A stretch of 64,000 nucleotides of DNA from Lachnospiraceae bacterium (lineage in GTDB: Bacteria; Bacillota; Clostridia; Lachnospirales; Lachnospiraceae). Position numbers and translations under genes: made by a program. Under the pieces are notes generated by a model. The model made no database searches and was not told where the DNA came from. It saw only the letters and a list, made by a program, of their open reading frames with translations. Where the stretch lies: positions 1 through 64,000 of the forward strand of contig JAFSBX010000141.1 of the NCBI GenBank assembly GCA_017437065.1, read 5' to 3'. This document shows, piece by piece, positions 45,919 to 54,332 of the stretch. Position 1 is the first letter of the stretch, and each line of letters starts with the position of its first letter.

Positions 45919-48336
45919 ATGAGAAAGAGAAGAGGAGCAGTTTTAGTCAGTGCAGTATTGCTTGTTTCCATGTTGCTTGGCGGTTGTGGAGGTAAAGGAG
46001 ATGCAGTACAGACAGGAGCGGGTATAGTCGCTTCAAAAGAACATGTTTACAAAGCAGAAACGTTACAGTTCGGTGATCTCGACATAAATAATGTCAGCAG
46101 CATATTCTATTTTGAAGATAAGCTGGTAGCTATGGGACAGTACTGGGAAGAAATAGAGACATCTGAAGAAAGCGGAACAGAGGTGGAAGCAGAAACCGAT
46201 ACCGAGACAGGAGAAAGTACAGAAGAGGTTGTGCAAGAAGAAAAAATTGCAGTGGAGGCGGTAGCAGACATTGCAATAGATGAGGATATGATGTATGAAG
46301 CAGTTCCGACGATACAGAAGTTTTTCTTGGCAGTGTATGATTATGAAGGTAACGAAATATCCTATTATGAAACAGAAATGCAGGAAAATGAGTGGATAAA
46401 TCAGAGTGTGGCAGGGAAAGATGAAGAAGCCTTGTATTGCATTGTGGAAAGCTATTTTGAAGACAACAGTGATCCGGAAAATTATATTTGGGAAGAACAC
46501 AGAAATCTCGTGAAGAAAAAGCTGGATGGAACGGAAGAATGGAGAATTTCGTTGGATGAAGCAGCGGAAGGTGAGTCCGTTTATGTGAATTCTCTGTTGT
46601 GCGATAACGAAGGTCTGATATATGTCTTTTTGGGCAACAGTGATGTGCTGGTATATGGTGCAGATTCTTCCCTTGTTAAAAAATATGAGTTGAACGAAGA
46701 AAATATGGGAAATGCAATGATTTCTTCAGAAGGCAAAATTATGATTACAACATGGGGAGAAGAAGGACAATATATCAAGGAATTTGATAAGAAAACAGGA
46801 ATGCTTTCAGAAAATTATAAGGTGCCGGGAAATTCTTATAATTATTCTTATTATCCGGGGCATGGATATGATTTATTTCTGACAGATTCTACGGCTCTTT
46901 ACGGGTATAATCTCGGGGACGAAGATAAGACGGAAATTATGAATTTTATTGATTCGGATGTGGAGACTAACAATTTATATGATGTTCAGGTAATTAGTGA
47001 TACGCAGTTGTACGCAGGTTATTATTCTTACATAGAAGACAAACATTGTTATGCACGGTTTACCAAGGTTCCACCGGAAGAAGTAGCAGATAAACAGCTT
47101 TTAACTCTTGGATGTAGTTATTTAGACAGCGATGTAAGAAGACAGGTTGTTCAATTTAACAAGACAAATGAAAAATATAGGATTCAGATTAAAGATTATT
47201 CCATTTATAACACAGAAACAGATTATGCACAGTCATTTACCAAACTGAATACAGATATTGTTTCGGGAAATATACCTGATATTCTGGTTTTGAATGCATC
47301 ACTTCCGATAGAAAGCTATAAAGCAAAAGGTCTGTTTGAGGATTTGTATCCATATATTGACGGCGATGAAGAAATGGATAGAACGGATTTTATGACCAAT
47401 ATATTTGATGCGTTCAGCGATGAAGGAAAGCTTTATCAGCTGGTGCCTTCTTTTTCAGTGCTTACGGTAGCCGGAAAAACTTCGGAAGTAGGAAATGGTT
47501 CCGGATGGACTTTGGATGAGTTGAATGCACTAATGGAAACAAAGCCGGAAGGAACAAAGGTATTTTTTGATACGATTCGGGATACAGTAATGAGTTATTG
47601 CATTCAAATGTCCAGTGAACAGTTTATTAACTGGGAAACAGGGGAATGTACCTTTGATTCAGAAGGGTTTGTAAAACTTTTGGAATTTGTGAAGCCGTTT
47701 CCGGCAGAATATGAAGAAACACAATATGATGACGAATTTTGGACAGAATCTGCAACTACATATCGTGATGGTAAAACGGTTCTTGCTATTTCCTATTTAG
47801 GTCAGTTTTCTGATTTTAGTATGATGGAGAAGGGAACTTATGGGGAAGATATTACGTTGATTGGTTTCCCGTCAGATAATAAAAAGGGGTCTGCGATTGA
47901 TTATTCACTTAGCTTTGCAATGTCATCTAAATCTCCAAATAAGGAAGGGGTTTGGGAATTTCTACGATATTTTTTAAGCTATGACTATCAGAAAGATAGC
48001 TATGGATTTCCGGTAAACTTACAGAGATATGAAGAACTAAAGCAGGAGGCAATGCAGAGACCGTATTATCTGGATGAAAACGGAGAGAAAGTAGAGTACG
48101 ACCAGACATATTATGTAGGCGATGTGGAAATTGTCATTCCGCCTATGACAACGGAAGAAATTCAGGAGATGGAGAATTTCTTATTTGCCTTAGACCAGCC
48201 AATTGTTTATGATGAGAATTTAATGAATATTATCAGGGAAGAGGCAGCTGCATATTTTGAGGGACAAAAGAGTGCCGAGGAAGTAGCAAAAATCATTCAG
48301 AGTCGTGTGAAAATTTATGTAAATGAAAATCGTTAA
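45919..48336 (+). CDS. Second substrate-binding lipoprotein, paralogue of the first
   Basis: This 805-aa lipoprotein has a lipobox LGGC (Cys23), an acidic Glu/Thr-rich low-complexity insert (about 75-115), a propeller-like N-terminal region (DNEGLIYVFLGN, SSEGKIMITTW) and a solute-binding fold (VVQFNKTNEKYRIQIKDYS; IPDILVLNASLPIESYKAKGLFEDL in part). The last 35 residues are almost identical to those of the protein at 38623, so the two arose by duplication. Differences in the insert and binding region suggest different ligands. It closes the operon before a strong terminator. Confidence 0.87.
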   Translation: MRKRRGAVLVSAVLLVSMLLGGCGGKGDAVQTGAGIVASKEHVYKAETLQFGDLDINNVSSIFYFEDKLVAMGQYWEEIETSEESGTEVEAETDTETGESTEEVVQEEKIAVEAVADIAIDEDMMYEAVPTIQKFFLAVYDYEGNEISYYETEMQENEWINQSVAGKDEEALYCIVESYFEDNSDPENYIWEEHRNLVKKKLDGTEEWRISLDEAAEGESVYVNSLLCDNEGLIYVFLGNSDVLVYGADSSLVKKYELNEENMGNAMISSEGKIMITTWGEEGQYIKEFDKKTGMLSENYKVPGNSYNYSYYPGHGYDLFLTDSTALYGYNLGDEDKTEIMNFIDSDVETNNLYDVQVISDTQLYAGYYSYIEDKHCYARFTKVPPEEVADKQLLTLGCSYLDSDVRRQVVQFNKTNEKYRIQIKDYSIYNTETDYAQSFTKLNTDIVSGNIPDILVLNASLPIESYKAKGLFEDLYPYIDGDEEMDRTDFMTNIFDAFSDEGKLYQLVPSFSVLTVAGKTSEVGNGSGWTLDELNALMETKPEGTKVFFDTIRDTVMSYCIQMSSEQFINWETGECTFDSEGFVKLLEFVKPFPAEYEETQYDDEFWTESATTYRDGKTVLAISYLGQFSDFSMMEKGTYGEDITLIGFPSDNKKGSAIDYSLSFAMSSKSPNKEGVWEFLRYFLSYDYQKDSYGFPVNLQRYEELKQEAMQRPYYLDENGEKVEYDQTYYVGDVEIVIPPMTTEEIQEMENFLFALDQPIVYDENLMNIIREEAAAYFEGQKSAEEVAKIIQSRVKIYVNENR

Positions 48337-48340
48337 GAAT

Positions 48341-48383
48341 AAAGACAGTCTGTTGCAACGATAAAGTGCGACAGACTGTCTTT
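48341..48383. terminator. Bidirectional terminator after the transport operon
   Basis: AAAGACAGTCTGT (48341-48353) pairs with ACAGACTGTCTTT (48371-48383); the inner GC/GC pair extends it. It separates the rightward operon from the leftward CNNM gene. Confidence 0.75.
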
Positions 48384-48403
48384 GTATAATAGCTGTAGTA
48401 TTT

Positions 48404-49723
48404 TTAATTTTCTTTTTCTATAGCAGATTGCTCTGTTTCTTCAGAAAGGTTTTCTTCAGTGTCCGGTGTTTTTTCAGGAATAGTAAGTAATACTTTTGTA
48501 ATACGATTGTGTACAATTCCCTGTGCTTTTAGTCGAATACCGGATTCTAATTCAATTTCTTCATCTTCTTCAGGAAGTCTGTCCAGTTTTTCAATCATAA
48601 GACCACCTAATGAGTCATAATCCTCAGATTTTAAAGAAATTTCCAAAGCATCATTAATATCATCCAGTTTCATGCCGCCTTCCACAAGATAAGTATTTGC
48701 ATCAATTGATTTGATGAATTCATCTTCGTCCTCATCGTACTCATCACGGATTTCACCTACAATTTCTTCTAATAAATCTTCCAGTGTAATCATACCGACG
48801 GTGGAACCATATTCATTCAATACAAAGGCAACATTTGTAGTTTTTTCACGCATCTCTACCATAAGATCAGCGGTTTTCTTGAACTCATATGTGTAATGAG
48901 CTTCACGAATGATATCTTTAATATGGAAATGAGCTTCATCTGTTACGAGAATAAAATCCTTTATATTTACAAGACCTATCACATTGTCTTTATCTTCTTC
49001 ATAAACAGGAATTCGGGTATACATGGATTCGCGGAAGACTTTTAATAAATCTTCATATTTAGTATCCAAGTCTACGGTTACCATATCAATGCGAGGAATC
49101 ATGATATCCTTTGCAACAGCATCGGAAAAATCAAATACATTGTAAATTATTTCACGTTCTTCTGATTCAATAACACCATCTTCGTGACTTACGTCTACAT
49201 AAGTTTTTAATTCGCTTTCTGTCATGGTAGAAACTTTCTTGTTCGGATCAATGTGAAGAAGCTTCATGATCAGATTAGACAGTACATCTACAATAATAAT
49301 GACAGGGGTAAACAGTTGCATTAAAAGGTATATAATGCCACTGTAAGCCAATGAAATTTTTTCGGAATAAATCATAGCAAGATTCTTTGGTATGATTTCG
49401 CCGAAAAGAAGAACTAAAATGGTTAATACACCGGTCACAATACCGACGGCAAAACTTCCCCATATCTTAATGGCTAACGTTGTTGCAAGGGAAGATGCAG
49501 TAATATTTACAATATTGTTTCCAATAAGAATAGTACTGAGCATTTTGCTGTAGTTATCTAAAATTTTTTGGGTGGTTTGTGCCCGTCTGTTCCCTTCTTC
49601 GCAAAGGGTACGAATTCGCACCTTGTTGACTGTTGTAAGTGATGTTTCGGCAGATGAAAAAAAGCCGGAAAGTAACAACAGTAAAAACAGTGAAATTAAT
49701 TGTATGACACCAGAGGTATCCAA
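48404..49723 (-). CDS. CNNM/CorC-type (HlyC/CorC family) membrane protein with CBS domains
   Basis: This 439-aa protein has an N-terminal DUF21/CNNM membrane domain (four hydrophobic segments; FFSSAETSLTTVNKVRIR, GEIIPKNLA), a CBS pair (DIMIPRIDMVTVD; TRIPVYEEDKDNVIGLVNIKDFI in part) and a C-terminal CorC_HlyC domain. The family transports Mg2+ or controls its export. The start is TTG 49723 with AAGGAG about eleven bases upstream. The acidic C-terminal tail is rich in Glu. Confidence 0.93.
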   Translation of the reverse strand: MDTSGVIQLISLFLLLLLSGFFSSAETSLTTVNKVRIRTLCEEGNRRAQTTQKILDNYSKMLSTILIGNNIVNITASSLATTLAIKIWGSFAVGIVTGVLTILVLLFGEIIPKNLAMIYSEKISLAYSGIIYLLMQLFTPVIIIVDVLSNLIMKLLHIDPNKKVSTMTESELKTYVDVSHEDGVIESEEREIIYNVFDFSDAVAKDIMIPRIDMVTVDLDTKYEDLLKVFRESMYTRIPVYEEDKDNVIGLVNIKDFILVTDEAHFHIKDIIREAHYTYEFKKTADLMVEMREKTTNVAFVLNEYGSTVGMITLEDLLEEIVGEIRDEYDEDEDEFIKSIDANTYLVEGGMKLDDINDALEISLKSEDYDSLGGLMIEKLDRLPEEDEEIELESGIRLKAQGIVHNRITKVLLTIPEKTPDTEENLSEETEQSAIEKEN

Positions 49724-49846
49724 AACTAAATCAACTCCTTATTCATTTGTATTTTGTAACAAATATTATAATATGTGAAAGTGATTGTCAAGTTATCAAA
49801 CTATTAAGAATATATATATAGAAAATAAAATAAAGGGGCAGATGGC

Positions 49847-50200
49847 TTGGAAAAAGCAATTTCAATTTTGAAAAAGCTACTGTTTGCATACATAATTACA
49901 GCAGTACTTCTTATGATACTTTCGTTTGCTTTATATAAAATGCAACTACAGGAAGGAACTGTACAAATCGGAATTGTTGTGATTTATGCCGTAAGCTGTT
50001 TTGCAGCAGGATTTATAACGGGAAAAACAGAGGTAAAAAAACAGTTTTTATGGGGACTTCTGGTAGGGGTATTGTATTTTGCCGTTCTGCTGGCAATAAC
50101 CGTTCTGGTAAAACATTCTGTAGAGGATATTATGGGAAAAGGGCTGACTACATTTTTTATATGTGCCGGAAGCGGAATGCTTGGAGGGATGTTAAGCTGA
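49847..50200 (+). CDS. Small four-helix membrane protein (TIGR04086-like)
   Basis: This 117-aa protein has four hydrophobic segments with glycine-rich turns (FAAGFITGKTEVKKQF; FFICAGSGMLGGML) and the look of the TIGR04086 family of Clostridia, which I recall beside SCIFF loci. Function unknown. It starts at TTG 49847 with GGGG upstream and precedes the SCIFF peptide gene by 109 bp, which contain a promoter. Confidence 0.75.
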   Translation: MEKAISILKKLLFAYIITAVLLMILSFALYKMQLQEGTVQIGIVVIYAVSCFAAGFITGKTEVKKQFLWGLLVGVLYFAVLLAITVLVKHSVEDIMGKGLTTFFICAGSGMLGGMLS

Positions 50201-50208
50201 AAAAATAC

Positions 50209-50237
50209 TTTACCTCGTAATAAAACTATGCTATACT
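50209..50237 (+). promoter_or_regulatory. Promoter of the SCIFF locus
   Basis: TTTACC (50209-50214) and TATACT (50232-50237) are 17 bp apart with an extended -10 (TGC before TATACT). Confidence 0.65.
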
Positions 50238-50309
50238 ACAATAGATTATAAAGCGGTAGTTTCCCGGGAACATTGTTTTCCGAAAACAAAAGCATAAGGA
50301 GGCAATCTG

Positions 50310-50453
50310 ATGAAACATATTAAAACATTAAACACAAGAGATTTAAAGGAATCCATGAAAAAAGGCGGTTGTGGTGAATGCCAGACATCCTGCCAGTCAG
50401 CTTGTAAAACATCCTGTACTGTTGGTAACCAGAGCTGTGAAAAGGTAAAATAA
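50310..50453 (+). CDS. scfA: SCIFF ranthipeptide precursor (six cysteines in forty-five)
   Basis: This 47-aa peptide is too short for usual gene calling. It starts MKHIKTLNTRDLKESMKKGG and has six cysteines at 21, 24, 28, 32, 36 and 43, the SCIFF pattern. AAGGAGG is eight bases before ATG 50310. The adjacent radical-SAM SPASM enzyme is the cognate maturase, which installs thioether crosslinks between Cys and non-alpha carbons. SCIFF is almost universal in Clostridia and has been linked to quorum-type regulation. Confidence 0.97.
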   Translation: MKHIKTLNTRDLKESMKKGGCGECQTSCQSACKTSCTVGNQSCEKVK

Positions 50454-50485
50454 GCAGATTTAAGATGTTTAATGCAGATTTTTTG

Positions 50486-50511
50486 TAAGCAGCGATTTTT
50501 ATCGCTGCTTA
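50486..50511 (+). terminator. Hairpin between scfA and scfB, possible attenuator
   Basis: TAAGCAGCGAT (50486-50496), TTTT loop, ATCGCTGCTTA (50501-50511) is a perfect 11-bp stem followed by a weak T-run (TCTTTA). It probably ends most transcripts after the peptide gene and lets a few enter scfB. Confidence 0.6.
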
Positions 50512-50558
50512 TCTTTACGCAAAAATGCAAATCAAAGGAATTGAAAGGAAATACAATT

Positions 50559-51947
50559 GTGATACATCAGTATAAAAGTAACGGATATAACATTATCATG
50601 GATGTAAATGGTGGAGCAGTCCATGTTGTAGATGATATCGTATACGATATGATTCCCCTGGTTGAGCCGTTAGTCATGGAAGGAATAAAAGACGTTGATA
50701 CGGTAAAAGCAGCGGTTTTAAATTGTGGAGATCTTCCCTATGAACAGGCAGAGATTGAAGAAGCAGTGGAAGAAGTGTTGGAACTGGAAAAAAGAGGACA
50801 ACTCTTTACTCCGGATATTTATGAAAATTATATTTTTGATTTCAAAAACAGACAAACCGTAGTGAAAGCATTATGTTTACATATTGCACACGACTGTAAT
50901 CTTGCCTGTCGTTATTGTTTTGCGGAAGAAGGAGAATATCATGGCAGAAGAGCTCTTATGAGCTTTGAAGTTGGAAAAAAAGCACTGGATTTTCTGGTTG
51001 CTAATTCAGGAAACCGTATAAATCTGGAGGTGGATTTCTTTGGTGGAGAGCCTCTGATGAACTGGCAGGTTGTAAAAGACCTGGTAGCATACGGAAGATC
51101 ATTGGAAGAACCGAATAATAAGAAGTTCCGTTTCACATTAACAACAAATGGTGTTTTATTAAATGATGAGATATTGGAATTTGCCAATAAGGAAATGAGC
51201 AATATTGTATTAAGTATTGACGGAAGAAAAGAAATTCATGATAAAATGCGTCCATTCCGCGGTGGACAGGGCAGTTATGATATGATTGTACCCAAATTTC
51301 AAAAGGTGGCTGAAAGCCGTGACCAGATGAATTACTATGTGAGGGGTACATTTACACATCATAATCTTGATTTTGCAGAGGATGTGCTTCATCTTGCGGA
51401 TTTAGGATTTAAACAGATTTCCGTAGAGCCGGTAGTAGCAAAACCGGAGGAAGATTATGCGTTTACAAAAGAAGACATTCCGAAGCTTATGGAAGAGTAC
51501 GATAAGCTTGCGGTAGAAATCATTAAACGCCGTAAAGAAGGAAAAGGATTTAACTTCTTCCACTTTATGATTGATTTGGAAGGCGGTCCATGCGTAGCCA
51601 AACGTCTTTCAGGCTGTGGTTCGGGAACAGAATATCTGGCAGTGACACCATGGGGAGACTTTTATCCCTGTCACCAGTTTGTGGGTCAGGAAGAATTCCT
51701 TCTTGGTAATGTGGATGAAGGCATTGTCAGACAGGATATTTGTAATGAATTTAAGTGTTGCAATGTTTATGCAAAGGATAAATGTAAAAACTGTTTTGCG
51801 AAATTCTACTGTAGTGGCGGATGTGCTGCAAATTCTTATAATTTCACAGGGAAAATTGACGATGTTTATGAAGTTGGTTGCGAATTACAGAAGAAACGTG
51901 TGGAATGTGCAATTATGATTAAAGCAGCACTTGCTGAGGAGGAGTAG
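50559..51947 (+). CDS. scfB: SCIFF radical-SAM maturase (SPASM domain)
   Basis: This 462-aa enzyme has CX3CX2C at Cys113, Cys117 and Cys120 (HDCNLACRYCF), FFGGEPLMNW for SAM binding, and a cysteine-rich SPASM domain (GCGSGTEYLAVTPWGDFYPCHQF in part; CCNVYAKDKCKNCFAKFYCSGGC in part) for auxiliary clusters. The N-terminal ~90 residues form the peptide-recognition (RRE-like) domain. GTG 50559 is preferred over the upstream in-frame start at 50472, which lies in the attenuator. Its last codons carry the GGAGGAG site for secDF. Confidence 0.95.
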   Translation: MIHQYKSNGYNIIMDVNGGAVHVVDDIVYDMIPLVEPLVMEGIKDVDTVKAAVLNCGDLPYEQAEIEEAVEEVLELEKRGQLFTPDIYENYIFDFKNRQTVVKALCLHIAHDCNLACRYCFAEEGEYHGRRALMSFEVGKKALDFLVANSGNRINLEVDFFGGEPLMNWQVVKDLVAYGRSLEEPNNKKFRFTLTTNGVLLNDEILEFANKEMSNIVLSIDGRKEIHDKMRPFRGGQGSYDMIVPKFQKVAESRDQMNYYVRGTFTHHNLDFAEDVLHLADLGFKQISVEPVVAKPEEDYAFTKEDIPKLMEEYDKLAVEIIKRRKEGKGFNFFHFMIDLEGGPCVAKRLSGCGSGTEYLAVTPWGDFYPCHQFVGQEEFLLGNVDEGIVRQDICNEFKCCNVYAKDKCKNCFAKFYCSGGCAANSYNFTGKIDDVYEVGCELQKKRVECAIMIKAALAEEE

Positions 51948-51949
51948 TT

Positions 51950-54223
51950 ATGAAAAACAAAAAAACAAAAAGTATCGTTGTTTTGCTTGTTTTTGCAATT
52001 TTGCTGGGACTTTGTTCTTGTACGGCAATTGCAGGATTTGGCGAAAATAAAGCGGGGTCGGCATCCAGTATTCCGTTAGGTCTTGATTTGGCAGGTGGTG
52101 TAAGTATTACTTACCAGGTAGTTGGCGAAGAAAAACCGGATGCAGCTGATATGAGTGATACCATTCGTAAATTGCAGCAACGTGTATATAATTACAGTAC
52201 AGAAGCGCAGGTATATCAGGAAGGTGATGACCGTATTAACATTGAAATTCCGGGGGTATCTGATGCAAATACCATACTGGAAGAGCTTGGAAAACCGGGA
52301 TCCCTTTATTTTATCAGACAGACGGACAGTGAAGGAAATCAGAATTACTCACAAAGTTATATGGTAGATGAAGAAACAGGTGAAGCTGTTTATGAATATG
52401 TGTTAAATAAAGCAATTGATGCAATTGTGGCAGATGGTTCAGCGGTATTGACCGGTACGGATGTAGCAAATGCTCAGGCAGGTTATCGCACAGATCAGAT
52501 GCAGAATAATGAATATGTAGTACAGCTTGAAATGACAGAAGAGGGTGCTGTGAAATTTGCACAGGCTACGGAAGCTGCATTTAATGCGGGAGAGACTATT
52601 GCAATTTATTATGATGGAAAAATCATCAGTGCACCTGCGGTAAACAGTGTTATTACCGGAGGAACAGCAGAGATTTCGGGTATGGGTACATATGAAAAAG
52701 CGGAACAGCTGGCTTCTACGATTCGTATTGGTGGTTTGAAGCTGGAACTGGAAGAATTACACTCAAAAGTAGTTGGTGCACAGCTTGGTTCTGAGGCAAT
52801 TAAGACAAGTTTAATAGCGGGTGCCATTGGTATTGCGATTGTGATTATACTTATGGTTGTAATTTATTTTGTTCCCGGTCTTGCAGCATCTTTGGCATTG
52901 TTATTGTATGTGGCAATGATTGTTGTATTACTCTATGGATTCGATATTACTCTTACACTTCCGGGTGTAGCTGGTATTATTCTTTCCATTGGTATGGCGG
53001 TAGATGCAAATGTTATTATTTTCGCCAGAATCAGAGAAGAACTTGCAACAGGTAAGACGGTAGGAAGCGCAATGAAAATTGGGTTTGATAAAGCGTTATC
53101 TGCAATTATCGACGGTAACGTTACAACTTTAATTGCTGCGGCAGTACTTGGAGTGATTGGTTCCGGCTCTGTAAAAGGTTTTGCATATACGCTGGCACTT
53201 GGTATTGTTCTTTCCTTATTTACATCGCTTATTGTTACAAGAATGTTGTTAAATGCATTTTATAACTTAGGTTGTAAAAATCCGAAGTTATTTGGTGTGG
53301 CGAAGGAACGTAAAACAATCAATTTCCTTTCAAAAAAAGCAGTATTTTTTGCTGCGTCCATAGCAGTTGTTGTAGCGGGATTTGTAATTATGGGTGTAAA
53401 TGCAGCAGGTGGAAAAGATGCTTTAAATTTCAGCTTGGAATTTAAAGGTGGTACATCTACAAATGTTGTGTTTAATGAAGATATGACAATTGAAAGTCTG
53501 GATGCCAATGTAGTACCATTCATTGAGAATATTACAGGCGATGGAAATGTTCAGACTCAGAAGGTAGAAGGAACAAACGAAGTTATCTTTAAGACAAGAA
53601 CACTGAATCAGGAGGAGAGAGCTGAACTGGAAACGGTTCTTTTGGATAACTTTGGAGTAGAAGAGAACGCTATTACAACAGAAAGTATCAGTTCTACGAT
53701 TTCTTCGGAAATGCGTTCCGAGTCATTACTTGCAGTTGGTGTAGCAGCAGTATTTATGCTTATTTATATCTGGTTCCGTTTTAAAGATGTTCGTTTCGGT
53801 GCCAGCAGTGTTGTTGCATTAATTCATGACGTACTTGTAGTACTTGCTTTCTATGCGGCGGCAAGAATTTCCGTAGGAAGCACATTTATTGCATGTATGC
53901 TTACATTGGTAGGTTATTCCATTAATGCGACGATTGTTATTTTTGACCGTATTCGTGAAAATATGGCGGTGATGGGCAAAAAGGATGATTTAGCTGAGGT
54001 AGTAAACAGAAGTATCACACAGACTCTGTCAAGAAGTGTATTTACTTCTCTGACAACCTTTATTATGGTTGCAGTACTTTTTGTATTGGGTGTAAGTTCT
54101 ATTCGTGAGTTTGCATTACCGTTGATGGTAGGTATTGTGTGCGGTACTTATTCTTCCGTGTGTATTACCGGAGCGTTGTGGTATGTACTGCGTACAAAAT
54201 TCGGAAAAAAGGAAGAAGCATAA
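51950..54223 (+). CDS. secDF: Fused protein-export membrane protein SecDF
   Basis: This 757-aa protein joins SecD (residues 1 to about 420: LGLDLAGGVSITYQV, P1 domain, six membrane segments with VDANVIIFARIREEL) and SecF (FSLEFKGGTSTNVVF, ALIHDVLVVLAFY, NATIVIFDRIRENM). It uses the proton gradient to aid late Sec export. It starts 3 bp after scfB and is translationally linked; the same order is frequent in Clostridia. Confidence 0.96.
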   Translation: MKNKKTKSIVVLLVFAILLGLCSCTAIAGFGENKAGSASSIPLGLDLAGGVSITYQVVGEEKPDAADMSDTIRKLQQRVYNYSTEAQVYQEGDDRINIEIPGVSDANTILEELGKPGSLYFIRQTDSEGNQNYSQSYMVDEETGEAVYEYVLNKAIDAIVADGSAVLTGTDVANAQAGYRTDQMQNNEYVVQLEMTEEGAVKFAQATEAAFNAGETIAIYYDGKIISAPAVNSVITGGTAEISGMGTYEKAEQLASTIRIGGLKLELEELHSKVVGAQLGSEAIKTSLIAGAIGIAIVIILMVVIYFVPGLAASLALLLYVAMIVVLLYGFDITLTLPGVAGIILSIGMAVDANVIIFARIREELATGKTVGSAMKIGFDKALSAIIDGNVTTLIAAAVLGVIGSGSVKGFAYTLALGIVLSLFTSLIVTRMLLNAFYNLGCKNPKLFGVAKERKTINFLSKKAVFFAASIAVVVAGFVIMGVNAAGGKDALNFSLEFKGGTSTNVVFNEDMTIESLDANVVPFIENITGDGNVQTQKVEGTNEVIFKTRTLNQEERAELETVLLDNFGVEENAITTESISSTISSEMRSESLLAVGVAAVFMLIYIWFRFKDVRFGASSVVALIHDVLVVLAFYAAARISVGSTFIACMLTLVGYSINATIVIFDRIRENMAVMGKKDDLAEVVNRSITQTLSRSVFTSLTTFIMVAVLFVLGVSSIREFALPLMVGIVCGTYSSVCITGALWYVLRTKFGKKEEA

Positions 54224-54244
54224 GAACGGTATAGTGTTTTTTGA

Positions 54245-54276
54245 GAAAGGCTGTCGCAGGAGTGCGGCGGCTTTTC
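54245..54276 (+). terminator. Hairpin after secDF
   Basis: Thirteen pairs, including G-U, join 54245-54257 (GAAAGGCTGTCGC) and 54264-54276 (GCGGCGGCTTTTC). The T-rich part is inside the 3' arm, so termination is plausible but modest. Confidence 0.55.
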
Positions 54277-54332
54277 TTGGTATAGTGTAAAGTGCGATAC
54301 CAAGTATAGGAATTGTGGAAGGATGAGAGAGA

